From contig KV748276.1 of NCBI GenBank assembly GCA_001692895.1, forward strand, positions 2,137 through 66,136: DNA of 64,000 nt, read 5' to 3'. The position numbers were made by a program, and so were the translations under genes. This DNA comes from Cenococcum geophilum 1.58 (Eukaryota > Ascomycota > Dothideomycetes > Gloniales > Gloniaceae). Below are positions 35,472 through 46,831 of this stretch, piece after piece; positions within the stretch are counted from its first letter, which is position 1; each line of letters opens with the position of its first letter. The notes under the pieces are model-generated. The model was not told where the DNA came from. It made no database searches and saw only the letters and a list, made by a program, of their open reading frames with translations.

Positions 35472-36285
35472 TTTTTTTTTTTTTTTTTTTTTTATATCCA
35501 TTGTATTGTACTACGTACAATACTGCGCATGCAGCCTCTAGGCTATGGCGCTATAGTTCTATATACATGAATCCTTTCTAGGCAGCTTAACATGTACTAG
35601 TAGCTATGTCCTAGTAGTTTATAAACCTCTAGACTAGAGGTTTACCGCTCCCTAGTAAAATACTAGGTTACGACAACTATTAGGTAGTATTAAAACAGTA
35701 GAAAAAACGGTAAAAGAAACGGTAAACGAATCCTAGCGCCTGCCCCTGTACATTTTATAGTTTATTTCTGTCCTTTTGCTCACTACTGTCTATTTACTAG
35801 AAGTCTAGTAGGAGTTACCTCCTTCTAAAGCCTCTGCTTCCATTAGCCACTCTCTAGTAGCTATTTTTGTCTTACTTAGAAATAGGAAAAGCGCCCCTCT
35901 TCCTTTCTCTGTACAAAAGAGCTTCTCTAGGGAGAGAGAAGAGCTTAGTTGTCTTTGCATTTCTTTTCTCTCTTCCCTATATAGTCTGCATTCTAGTAAT
36001 AGGTGCTTAGGAGTCTGTATAGCCCTACAGCCTTTAAAGCATCTACCTTCTTTATCCTTCCCTATTGTCTTAGAGAAGGATTTAAAGAAGCCTTTTCCGA
36101 GTTTTAGTTGATAGAAAGCTGATTGTAACCTTTTAGGATATTTATCCTTAGGGGCCTTAAGAGATAACGAGTAGTTTCCTCTAGAGATCCTAGTATAGTG
36201 TTTTCCTTTATTTTTTTTCTGTTGCCAGCTGCTTTTCCACTGTCCTAGTATTTTTTCTCTTGCTGCTCTCCCTATATAGGCTAGG
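35472..36285 (-). mobile_element. 5'-truncated LINE of a second family nested in Tad1-like ORF2
   Basis: The insert lies on the minus strand with a 22-base T run at its left end (35472-35493, its poly-A tail). The 14-bp duplication GACCAGCGATGCTG stands on both sides (35458-35471 and 36286-36299). Its 3' end matches the two ORF1-only LINE copies over about 300 bp, including AGGATTCATGTATATAGAAC. It keeps the last 160 codons of ORF2. The long pure tail, clean duplication and open frame mean it is the youngest insertion seen here. Confidence 0.95.
35805..36285 (-). CDS. C-terminal part of LINE ORF2 (second family), partial
   Basis: From the insertion edge at 36285 the minus strand is open for 160 codons to a TAG at 35805-35807. 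The protein starts AYIGRAAREKILGQWKSS and contains C-F-K-G-C followed by x6, then P-K-H and L-L-L-E-C, a Cys-Cys-His-Cys cluster typical of the region behind the reverse transcriptase in fungal LINEs. It ends in EALEGGNSY. The catalytic domains were lost by 5' truncation, so it cannot act alone. The same last codons (EGGNSY-like) occur just behind ORF1 in the two ORF1-only copies, which shows how those arose. No start codon belongs to it. Confidence 0.85.
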
Positions 36286-38140
36286 GACCAGCGATGCTGT
36301 ATGGCGCCCAGGTGTGGGGAGTACGGGACGACGGCGGAACGCCAGCGAAAAGCTTGCTTAAACCACTACAGAAAGTCCAGAACCAGTGTCTCCGCAGGGT
36401 TACAGGGGCATACCGGCGAACACCAATAGCTGCAATGGAGAAGGAAGCGGCTATTCCCCCAATCCAACTCCACATTGAAACGACAGCCCTCCAAAGAGCC
36501 GCCAAGACGGCCTCCAATAGAGTAGAAAAGGAATCAACAGAGGCACTCGACGGTATCTGGAATACATTAGTAAAGCGCCGGCAAAAAACAAAACGGCCAC
36601 TGGTACCATTAGAAGCGCTTAGGGAACGCGCAAAGGACCGTGAAAATGAGATACAAGGCTTCCTCGCGCACCAGAAGGACTGTGCAGAGCGGGAAGCTGC
36701 AATGAACCCCCGCAAGCGTGGCCAGCGGAACGCCGGCAGAGCGCAGGCGGAGCGCCGCCACCGCACAGGAGGTCACCAGCACCAAAGGCAGGCAACCACC
36801 TTTATCGCGAAATGGGCAGATTTAGAATGGCGACGACGATGGCAGGCAAAGGCCAAAGACCGCACAGAAACCACGTGGAAGACCCCATGGGGGAAACCTA
36901 CAATCCCATTATATGAAGGCCTAACAAAAGCAGAGGCCACAGCACTATTTCTCCTTCGCACAGAGGTAATAGGGCTTAATGCATGGCTTGCATCCGTCGG
37001 TGTACCGGCGGTTCTCCCGCGGTGCGAATGTGGCTGGATAAGGCAGACAGTCCACCATGTGCTGTTCCAGTGTCCACACTACCAAAGGGCGGACTTTATA
37101 GCAAAATGCGCCTCTGAACGCCTTCAGGATGTTTTAAATAATAAAGAAAGCGCCCAAGCAGCAGCAAAATGGCTAGTACAGTCAGGTGTTTTACCCCAGT
37201 TTCAGGCAGTAAAGGCAATGGATACAGAGGATATAAGTGGATACCAGCCCTTTCAAAGCCTAGAGGACTGGTAAAAGAATAAGGGTAAAAGGACAAGGAA
37301 AGAAGGGGTAGAGTGAGATTGTCCGCGAAGCGCGGCCAGTTGGCTTAATATGCAGACTTGAAGACAGGTAGAAGGCGAGCCGCCGGCGCTCCGATGTCGG
37401 AACGCTGCTATCTCTCCAGCGCGGCCCGAGGTGGGGTTTTCTCTAAGTTAGAGTTTTTCCTATAGAAGGTATTAGCCTGCGTGGACCCACTAGGGGGACC
37501 GGGACGGGCGGTAAATTGAATTTATTATTATTATATTAATAATATACTTCGCGAATTCCTTAATATATTTATTACTACGTATATTAATAATATCTTAATT
37601 TATTCGTCTTTGCTTTCTAAGCATTAGAAGCACATCTAAATAGTCCTTAAATACCTATAAGACGCGGGCTTATAATATAATATTAAGAAATATAAGTTCT
37701 ATATATTCGAAGTTATATACTTAAGCCTAATTATATCCCATAACGGAATTAAAATAAACCTAAAAAAATTGTTATTATTATAAACTAGGAAAGTCCTAGT
37801 AGTATATAAAACATCTAAGGATTTCTAAGATTTATAAATTTCTACTATTAATTTATTAATTACTTCTTAAAAATTATTTAGCTATTAGTAAACTTAATAA
37901 AAAAGAATATAAGGTTTGAATAAACTATTAAATATAAATAAGCTTTTAATGACCTAAAATATTATTTTATAACTACTTTAATTCTTACTTACTTTAATCC
38001 GGACCTTAAATATATCGTTAAAATAGACTTATCTAATTATATGCTAGGAGGAATATTATTACAATATAATAAGAACGGCGAGCTACGCCTAGTAGCCTTT
38101 CTCTTTTAAAAACTTGCCCCTACTAAATTAAACTATAATA

Positions 38141-38373
38141 ATAATTCATTGCTTAACGTCCGATTCGGATCCCTACTGGGCCCACGCGGACTACTCCTTA
38201 TTTACATGTGGGGAGAAAACTCTATTTAAGAAAAATGAGAAAACCCCGTGATCCATCTCCCCGCCTTTTGGGACTCGCCTGTTTTTAGCGCCTGCGAGTC
38301 GCCTGTGGTGCTCTACTACCTTACTGTTTGACCTCCTTGGGAACCACTGCTGCCGTAACAAGCCTACGGACGC
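38141..38373 (-). mobile_element. SINE with a LINE-like 3' end
   Basis: A 233-bp insert flanked by the 14-bp duplication ATTAAACTATAATA (38127-38140 and 38374-38387); the full-length Gypsy copy has the empty site. The ATT-repeat tail is at the left, so it lies on the minus strand. Read in its own sense, its last 130 bp resemble the 3' end of the Tad1-like LINE: GGGGTTTTCTC, TAGAGTTTT, GCGTGG-CCCA-TAGGG and TGAATT followed by ATT repeats. It has no open frame. Clear polymerase III boxes could not be assigned, so the origin of its 5' half is open. It is GC-rich and little mutated. Confidence 0.82.
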
Positions 38374-38640
38374 ATTAAACTATAATATATATAATAAGGA
38401 ACTACTTATAATTATTAAATACTTTAAATAATAGCGTTTAGAACTTAAAGGGTTATTATTCCTAATATGCGTATTAACAGACTATAAAAACCTATAGTAC
38501 TTTATAACTATAAAGCAATTAATATAGCGCTAAATTTATTAGGCCGAATACCTCTTATAATTTAACTTTAAGATTATATATTAACCTAGTAAACTTATTA
38601 AAAGCTAACTTATTAATATATAATTATAAAACTTATTTAT

Positions 38641-40721
38641 TATATATATTTATTTGCTTAACGTCGATTTAGATCCCTATTAGGCCTACGCGGACTACTC
38701 CTTATATACATGTAGGGAGAAAACTCTATTTAAGAAAACCCCGTAATCTATCTCCCCGCCTTTTAGGACTCGCCAATTAAGGCGCCTACGCGGCGCCTAC
38801 AAGTCACCTATAGTGCCTTTACTACCTTACTTTTTAACCTCCTTAAGAACTACTACTGCCGTAATAAGCTTATAGACGCGCTAGTATTACAAACTTTACT
38901 CTACCACTATAGAGTCATTAGGGGGCGCCCGTTGCTCGCCCCCCCCCCCCCCGGCCTCTATTACTATTTCCTTTACAACCCGGAACTGGTTTAGTACATT
39001 TTAGCTAATAAGCTACTAGGTAACCGCCTTAAGGCCTTTTTATATCAAGAGTAGTGTATTATAGTTCTCTATACTAGCTTACTAAGAGTATTACTTCTTA
39101 GTTAGTGGCGTAAGGGGCATAACAGTATTACGTGTTTTAGTATCTGTCTTAGCTAGCTATATTTACATCTTGGGCTACCTACTAGAACACCCACCCAGTA
39201 GAGCCAGTCTTTTAGTTAGGTAGTTATATATTAGCTATAATATAGTAGAGTTTAATATGCCTGCTTATCTAGGCCTCTACCCTAGTTTTCAGTGGCTTAT
39301 TCCCACCTTTAGGCGTTACTACCTCTATAGTTAAGGCCGGGCCAAAACCTCTCCCGCCTAAATAACTCCTATTTACTCCTTAAGTATATCTCACTAGCGT
39401 ACCGCCCTAGAGGCGAACAGTTCCGTCTATTAATATACCAATACGCATATCCATTCTTTTAAGCTACGTAGTAGTCACTCTAGCTAAGGTATAATCCTGC
39501 CTACCTACTAGGTGCACTAAGGGTTAAAGCCTAGCTAAGGGGTAAGGTCCTTAAAGCTAGCAGTAGCTACTACATACTACGCCCTATAGGAGGCTAGTAG
39601 TAGTATAGGGGCGTAATACCCTATACTACTACTAGTTCCCGTTTCGCGTTACCTATAAAAGTCTCCTTATAATAGGCCAACCGTGTTTTATAAGAGGGGG
39701 CTATAAAGATAAATCCCGTGCCCGGTAACCTACTCCCCCCTCTCCTACTAACTAAGCTTATATCCCCCCTTCCTATAAGCTAGCCTATATCTCTAACTAT
39801 TAAGTCCTTATCTAACTAGCCTGTATTTCCCCTATAGCCTCCCCTATATATATATATTAGGTTATATACACTACGCCTATTAAGACCCTCCTATAAGTCG
39901 CCTTATATATATACACATTAGGTTATATGCACTACGCCTATTAAAACCCTCCTATAAGTCGCCTATAATTTAACTATAGGTTAACTATAAGTTGACTAAG
40001 TTAAGCGCCATAGGGCCGTTAAAGCTGGCCTATGTTTCCGCTGCCTAGAGCTTTACCCGTATTTCTACCTCGTTAAGCCATCTAGTCGCCGTTACATTGC
40101 TGTCGCGTTACTGTTGACCAGGTCGCGCGCACCACGCCTATTAAGACCCTCTTTTAAGTCACCTAGGTGTACTAAATACTAGATAGGCCCTTAGAGGAGT
40201 CTTAATAAGTTCTTTATAGTAACCTTAGGACCTTAACAAGTTTCGTATAAGGTGCCTATAACGCGTTAACCTTAACAAGTTCTTATAAAAAGAGGATCCC
40301 TACGCCCTCATCGCGTTCCCTTTATAATCTTAGAGCTAGTATAAGCCTAAGGGTGTCCTATTATACGTCTAGGATATATTTATATTAGCTAGCTAAATAA
40401 GGCCAGTTTCGGGCCTAGCTATAAACTAGGTAGTTATATATCGGGTGGTTTTTATATCCTAGTTTCCCTTAGTAGGCCTCCCTAGATAGTAAAACAGAAG
40501 CTTTAAGTAGAGGCAGTAAGGCTCCTAGTGTTGTTAAGGGCGATACTTTATACAATGCTTCGTACGCGTCGCGGGCTCAACACTACAAAGTCGCCACGAC
40601 AGCGCTGTATGCGCTGCGACGGCTCTCTACTATCGCCTCTGCACTTAGCCATTAAGAGGAATGGATTTTAGATAATGTTTCCACCCGCGGCAACGTGGAC
40701 GCGTGCAGTAGGGCTTCGGGC
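38641..40721 (-). mobile_element. 2.1-kb non-coding element ending in a SINE-like tail
   Basis: Flanked by the 16-bp duplication TATAAAACTTATTTAT (38625-38640 and 40722-40737), so it entered as one unit. Its left 239 bp (38641-38879) are a mutated copy of the SINE at 38141-38373 with an AT-rich tail, in minus orientation. The remaining 1.84 kb is unlike the SINE. It holds a run of 14 C (38939-38952), a 61-bp tandem repeat with ACTACGCCTATTAAGACCC (39857-39965, with a third partial copy near 40131) and a GC-rich end (40540-40721). No open frame was found. Either the SINE is a shortened form of this element, or a transcript beginning upstream of a SINE was copied with it. Confidence 0.7.
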
Positions 40722-40866
40722 TATAAAACTTATTTATAAACGCCTCTAATAAACAGATTACAAATTAATTATAAATTCTACTATCCCCTAAATACTTTAA
40801 AAAACTACGCCCTATATTTTTAAACGCGGAGCTTAATAGAAATAAATTAGAAATTAATAAATTAAT

Positions 40867-41070
40867 TGTTAGACTCACAAGGGGATATCACGTAGCTACG
40901 GTTCGTAGATAGTATGATGATTGTTCTTTTTATATATTCTTCCAAGAAAGGGGAAGGGTAAGGAACTTAAGGTTCCTTACCACGCTAGTGCCGCGGCAAC
41001 ACGTGACGGCAACTTGCCTCACGTGACGGCAATTTGCCGCATATAGCGGCAATTTGCCCTATTCCCAACA
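40867..41070 (-). repeat. Copia 3' LTR
   Basis: Left copy of the pair. It holds GGCAA-n-TTGCC and CACGTG motifs repeated in its right half, and a 23-nt stem-loop at 40958-40980 (arms GTAAGGAAC and GTTCCTTAC). Confidence 0.93.
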
Positions 41071-41072
41071 CT

Positions 41073-41097
41073 GGCAACTCTTCTTTTTGTAGTTGCC
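41073..41097 (-). promoter_or_regulatory. polypurine tract inside a small hairpin
   Basis: On the minus strand GGCAAC and GTTGCC arms enclose TACAAAAAGAAGA, ending 2 bp from the 3' LTR. The A/G-rich loop is the likely primer for plus-strand synthesis. The non-autonomous element at 48006 has the same arrangement (50302-50325). Confidence 0.65.
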
Positions 41098-41223
41098 ATC
41101 TACAAACACCTATAGATTGCTACTATACAAAAGTACAAAGCTAAGGGGAAGAAGGAAAAGAGGAAGGGTGTTAGGGGGTTAACGCGAAGACGAGTAGGCC
41201 GCCGAGGCGCTAGTAGTAAGCGA

Positions 41224-41268
41224 GCCAATGGCGATTTTCCATCCCGGGGATGGAAAATCCTGATTGGC
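41224..41268. repeat. 45-bp palindrome, copy in the Copia element
   Basis: Arms GCCAAT-nnn-GATTTTCCATCC and GGATGGAAAATC-nnn-ATTGGC with a CGGG-type centre shared by both arms. It lies about 155 bp inside the 3' LTR. Copies occur at 50070-50114 and 61228-61271. Confidence 0.9.
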
Positions 41269-44200
41269 TGGTTTGAGTCAGGGTCTGCAGAATCTGACCA
41301 ATCAGACAACTTCGACCGCCGGTCAAAGTTCCTGGACATCTTAAGACCTCACGTAACTAAGAAATTTCTAGGGACTCCCTTTTAACCCAACCTTCAACTC
41401 GTACACGCAGAGTATTCGTGTCAACAAACGTCTCTAGTGCCTTATTTGGGTTCGCCTTCGTCATCGCATCTACCGGGTTATCTTGGCCATTAATCCATCG
41501 AATCTCAAAGAGTTCTCAACGCTCGTAGGATTGCCGAAGTGCCATAATATCGATTATAAGGCGCTTCTCCTTCGTGGTACCGAGCTTGACTAAACACTCG
41601 TAGAGGGAAAATGAATCGGTGCACACGATCGTAGGGATAATAGGAAGTTCAAGTCGATCTATAATCATCTTTAGGGTAGTTCCAATTGCAATTGCCATAT
41701 CAACTCCGCCAACCATTCCATATATCTCTAACGCCAAAACACTTCGGGTGACGCGCTTGCTCTTAGTTAAGCTCCAATGGATAAGATTGCCATAGATTAT
41801 AAAGTCATTCTCTCCAGTAAATTCGTTCGCGATAATAATCTTATATCCTAACTAGGAGCTAAAATCTTTATTGTTTGCGAACGATCCATCGACAAATACA
41901 AAGAGCTTGGCGGTAGGAAGATCAATAGGCATGTAGAGTAGTCCCCAATCAAGATAGTTCATTTGCCAGAAAAGACGTTTATTTAGGGCAAGAGCGTCGT
42001 CCTTAGTTGGTTCCTGGTGTTGGGCGGCAACGGAGAGATCGAATGAAGCCTCAGGTTGACAGATAGAAGCAACATAAGCTCCGCGAGCGCGTTGCTCCAC
42101 ATATCCTTGCTTCGGGGAATTAACGTTAATAACGTCGATCTTCTTACCTTGACCCTTCTGGCGCAAAGCAATGGAATCCTCGTTTAGGGAGAGGATGCAT
42201 CCATTAAAGAGTAATGGTGTTGTTAAGTCAAGCTTTTCCTTTAGCTTTACCATGAGATTTGCCTTTACTAGCTCATCCTCTTCAAGAGCTAAGAATTGGT
42301 CGTCTCCTAAGATGATTATATCGTCAGTTTGTATGCCGACGATTCCGAATGGAGTTCCCGTGGTTGTAATAAGGAAGCAGGGATTAAATGTAGAGGTAGT
42401 CATTAGAAGCTTCTCTTTATGGTGCTTGCTATAGGTAGCCCACCAGTGAGTTCCTGCCTCTGCGATTCCATATAATAGCTTGAGCATAACCATAATCGTG
42501 TCTTCAGGATACTGGTGGCGAATTTGCTCCGGAAGGTATACCAATATTAAGCGCTGAAGGTGCGTCTCTAATTGGGTGTAGGCTTGAGTGATATCTCGCA
42601 AATAAACTACTATTCCATTCTTTATTAAGGAGGGAGCTAATGCAACAATGACTCGCTGACTAGCTCGTTAAATCGTAGGAGATTGTATAAAAATCATCTC
42701 TTTACCATCATCGTTGTAACCTTAGATAACAAGCCTTGATTTCTCAAATAGGGCGTCAGTAGCTTTACCCTTAATCTCGTTGACCATTCTTGACTTGAAG
42801 ATGCGAACTCCATCGAACTTAGTAGGGTCATATTTCTCGAATTTAAAGACTCCTCTCGCAATGAGACTGTCGATTTCCTGCTTATCAGATGCTTAGAAAG
42901 GAGCTCCTGAAGTTGTGATACGACCTTCCTTTCGGAGCTGTTTTGCGAGCTCAAAGTCAGCCTTCTCTTTAGCTGTCATAAAGGCCATTAACAACTCAAC
43001 TCTACTCTCTATAGCAGCAACGAATTGCTCTTTAAAATCAATAAGATGTTGGCGATTTCATGATCCCTTCGGGCGACCTCTACCGCGTTATGGTTGCGGC
43101 ACATCTACTACAATTGTATTAGGATCACAGTCGCCTTCTAGGGCACGTTGATCGTGGTTCTCCTCTAGGGCATCTTCTAGGGCATCTTCTGGGGCATCCT
43201 ACAAAGGCTCGGAACTGTTATCTTTGTAGTAGGGCCTAATAACGGTTGAATGGAATTGAGTAGGTCTATGGGGCATCTAAAGAGTGCAAGTTTGACCATT
43301 AATTGCAATGAGTTTATGTGGGCCTGACTATCCTCCCTTTTCACGCCATACCCGTACTTCAGATTGGAGTGGCAGATTGAGCGTAGTTGAGGTGTTTGAG
43401 CCATTTCTCATTCCTAGTGTATCATTGACCTGGCGCGTAGCGTATAGACGTCGTACCTCCTTTATTGCTTTGCGAATAGTCTTAGCTCGTTACACAATAG
43501 AGGGAGATGGTGGAGAATTGTCAGTTATTCGAGGGTAGGCGCTAAAGACTAGCAACGTGGGTACGAGCCCATCTAAGCCAGCGGAATCGTTAACGGCCTT
43601 AACAGCCATCTATAAGATGATTTCTTCGCTAGCGTCCTCTAGTTCTAAAGAAATAATCTCATATACTCGGCGCAATGGCGTATAGTATCGCTCCACTTTT
43701 CTAACACTGTTATATGCCTCAACAGGGACTTCCTTAACCTCAATTGCCATTGCTTTTACCTATTGTCGAAACTCCGTAGATAAGAAGTTCTTTCCTACGT
43801 CGTAAATGATTCGATCAGGGGGTCCTAGGTAGACATCGATCCAGTATAACTAAAGGGTATCCCATGCGTTTTTAGCTAACATATCCCTTAAGAAATATGC
43901 GGCTTAGAAGGAGGTTAATAAGTCAATAGCTTGGAGGACTGGCTTGCCGTTAAGATACATAACATTAATAATAATATAGAAGTTGAAGTCGTAGTCATCT
44001 TTAAGGGTGAACTTAAATCGGCCAGGGGACTTCTGGTTCATTTAGCAGTGATAGCAGTACTTCGTAAGATGCTCAATTGCCTTAACCTCGACTTCATAAC
44101 CTACTCGTTGAAGAACCCTAAGCAGTTGGTGAACGGATAGGTGGCCAAAACGACGGTATAGTTGACGTAGCTCTGACTTGGTTAAGTAACTCTAAGCAAC

Positions 44201-46627
44201 GCTCCTTTCTGGTTGTTGGAGGAGCAACTAAGGGTGACCCCACTTGCGTACAACGGGCACCCGATTATCTCCCTAAATGAGCATATTCTTAAGGTTATCG
44301 AGCTTAACGCCTAATTTATCTATATCTCGGATACAGAATAGAAACGGGGTATTCACGGGAACAACGTGGAAGGTAATACATCCTAATAGGGTTTGGACCT
44401 TAATTATGCCGAGAGAGATTACAGTACCCTTACCAAAGCGAATTGTATATTGGCCTGCCGTTAATTAGTCGATTTGAACAGAGCTATTAAGCTGCTAAAG
44501 AGCTCGAACTTAAGGTTCTCCTGCTGTAGATACTCCTGCGGCTCCAGTATCTGGCATAATACCATAGAAGACGCTCGCCAAGTATCTGTCGTTAAAGGAG
44601 AACGCGGAACTTTCCTTTAGCTCGTTAAAGATATCTAACTTTGTGACAGAATAGAACGTAGATTGGTCATTAAGGATAGCGACGGTTTATGTGCCATTTA
44701 CCTTACCATACTCAGTAAAGTATTGGTCGGGAGAGTAGTCCTCAATGTCCATATCCATAAGGAGCTGTTCGGTCTCATTAACCTCACCCTTAAGGTCTTC
44801 TACGCCTTCGTATTGAACTAAAAAGCTTTAAAAGTAGGCCGCAGTGACCTTATAATTTCCAACGTTTCTTATACTCTGACGGAACTTGTTATATACCTCT
44901 TTTCGCTCATCAAGGGAGTGTCTAGTTAACCAGCAATTTGGCTTCTTACAAACGTAGCACTTCTTCTAGCGATCACTTCGAAATGAACCTCCATAAGGAC
45001 CTCCATAATTACCTTATAGTCGATGTTAATCGTACCCTTTACCGTATTCCCTACCACGGCCGCTATATGTTCAATTAGTCCAGTTATGATCGTGTTGGTC
45101 GGGAACGCTTGTTTGGGTAGGGCTTTCGGTATAGAGCTGTTGAGATTCTTATATTCGCATCGCAGTACCTACGGCGGAGCGTAGCTCGGCACATACTCCT
45201 TTAAACGTATCCGCAGGTTTATATAGCGCCAAGTTACACTCAGGAACGCCACGGCATGCTAAGATAACCTGGTCCCTTAGACTGTTCTCATTTTGGTAGG
45301 TTTCGGTAAGGCCACGTTAGATTTTCTGGAGTTTATTAAAGAGTAGTTAAAGACACTCTAGGCGAGTTATTATCGGGTTAGAAGCGATAACTCTCTAGAA
45401 TGTAGTCTCCCGCCATTCGGATATATAGAGTTGGCGGTTCTTGTTGGTTTTAAAGTGGGCTCTAGTAAGCTGAAGCATTACATCAAAGTTATAGTTTTTA
45501 CCTGCGATATAGTCGTAATAGAACGTTGCCGCCCGTCCCTTTAACATAACAGAGAAAGCATAATAGAACTAGTGGCGTTAAATTCCGACCTTATTGCAGC
45601 AGTCATAAAAGACCTATAGTTTTGCTCCGAGCATATCGTACAATTCTCCTCCAAACTTCTTCTCTTCGTCCAAATATACCTTCATTAGATTCGTGACTTC
45701 TTAAGATGGAGGCTCATCGGTTGGCTAGGATAGAGGAGTTAGAGGTAGTAGAGGTAGAGGAAGAGCACCTTTAGGTGGGAGAGTACCTTCAGGTGGGAGA
45801 GTAGCGTTCTAGGGGTTTCGTTCCGAATTAAAGTTGCCTTCCAAAGAATATAGGTTGGTTTTGGGTTTCCGTAGTTGACGTATAATCTCAGCTTTCGTCC
45901 ATACTGGTTCTTCTGTACTAGTAAGAACGGCGTGAATATTACTAGCAATTGGGTTACCGTCCTCAGCAATATACACCCCATTCCTTCGGAGGGAGTCTTA
46001 AAAATCCCAAATAATATTAATATTGCCAAGTGCCCAGGTATCGGCGGTCCATCCTACAAAATCCTCCCTAAAGTATTCCCATAACTGTAAATCAGCGTAG
46101 TGGCTATCTCGGTAGAATAAAATATGGTGTAGGAGAAAGCCGTTAACTTGTTTTACGGTACAGGTTGTTACATTAAAGGTAAATGCGTCCCAATCTTCAT
46201 CAATAAGTTTCGCGTATATAGCTACCCCTAGTAGTAAGGAGTCTCTCTAGTCGTTCGGAGTGGCTATAGTTATGTCTTTGGAGGAATGGAATATTGGTGG
46301 TATAGGGATTGTCGTTTGGTACGCGTTCGTGACGTGTATTTGCGATTACAGGGCTCAGGACCAGTTCTGGCCTTAAATCGCGAAGACTCGTAAAGCGTGT
46401 TGTTCTGCGTGATGGACGCAAGAATCTATAATCTGGGGAAGGCTTAGGACCAGTTCTGGCCTTTAGATCCTTGGATTCGTGGAAGAGTTCTATTTAAGGT
46501 TTAGGACCAGTTCTAACCTCAAAAGACAGCTTCCTCTAGCACGAGTAGCACTGGTATAGTGGCTCGTCTCTTCTTAGTGAAAACCTAGCTGTTCTATAGT
46601 ATAACTGTGAAGTTAACTACTAATCAG

Positions 46628-46831
46628 TGTTGGACTCACAAGGGGATATCACATAGCTACGGTTCGTAGATAGTATGATAATTGTTCTTTTTATATATTC
46701 TTCTAAGAAAGGGGAAGGGTAAGGAACTTAAGGTTCCTTACCACGCTAGTACCGCGGCAACACGTGACGGCAACTTGCCTCACGTGACGGCAATTTGCCG
46801 CATATGGCGGCAATTTGCCCTATTCCCAACA
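46628..46831 (-). repeat. Copia 5' LTR
   Basis: Right copy of the pair, same length as the left one; stem-loop at 46719-46741. The leader just inside it (minus sense CTGATTAGTAGTTAA) resembles the one of the non-autonomous element. Confidence 0.93.

Larger units (their letters stand above)
33048..37274 (+). pseudogene. Tad1-like LINE ORF2 (endonuclease and reverse transcriptase), split by a nested LINE
   Basis: ORF2 makes the enzyme that nicks the target and copies the element RNA. The start is the ATG at 33048 overlapping the ORF1 stop; an in-frame ATG at 33027 lies inside ORF1 and is less likely. Residues 1 to about 225 form an AP-type endonuclease: QYNCGN at 8-13, GDFNAHH around Asp137, IDLTF with Asp189, RDH with His216. 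Reverse transcriptase follows (about 440-730): SLDLAGVFDN with Asp581, GIPQGSPLSP from 637, FVDD with Asp674 and Asp675. A C-terminal motif C-x-C-x7-HH-x4-C begins near residue 1050. No RNase H motif was seen. The frame runs 33048-35471 and resumes at 36300, giving about 1132 residues before the insertion; no other stop was seen. One base is ambiguous (34657). Confidence 0.9.
31286..37531 (+). mobile_element. Tad1-like LINE, nearly complete, inserted in Gypsy copy 1
   Basis: A 15-bp duplication TATATTAATAATATA flanks it (31271-31285 and 37532-37546). In order it has a 5' leader (31286-31558), ORF1 (31559-33055), ORF2 (33048-37274), a 3' untranslated region of about 240 bp and a TTA-repeat tail (37520-37531). 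Without the nested insert (35472-36285 plus one 14-bp duplication) it is about 5.4 kb. Two-ORF layout, AP-type endonuclease, zinc-knuckle ORF1 and fungal host point to the Tad1 clade. It is far richer in GC than its host, so it is recent relative to it. Confidence 0.92.
40867..46831 (-). mobile_element. Copia LTR retrotransposon, whole in outline but broken
   Basis: Two 204-bp LTRs (40867-41070 and 46628-46831) start TGTT, end CCCAACA and are flanked by TTAAT (40862-40866 and 46832-46836). The element reads on the minus strand: gag with a zinc-knuckle region about 44930-46620, protease and integrase about 43000-44900, reverse transcriptase and RNase H about 41450-42950. The part order is that of Copia. 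Roughly a dozen or more breaks lie in the coding region. The LTRs differ at six places, all transitions, mostly of the CA/TG to TA kind. It is much less mutated than the Gypsy it entered, so moderately young. Confidence 0.93.

Noticed and set aside
31286-37531. RNase H domain in the LINE ORF2
   Set aside because: The region after the reverse transcriptase shows the Cys/His motif but no Asp/Glu pattern of RNase H.
38141-38373. tRNA-derived head of the SINE
   Set aside because: Only weak resemblance to A and B boxes on the sense strand; not enough to call a tRNA origin.
42171-42434. Plus-strand open frames within the Copia element
   Set aside because: They lie opposite the reverse transcriptase region, which reads on the minus strand.
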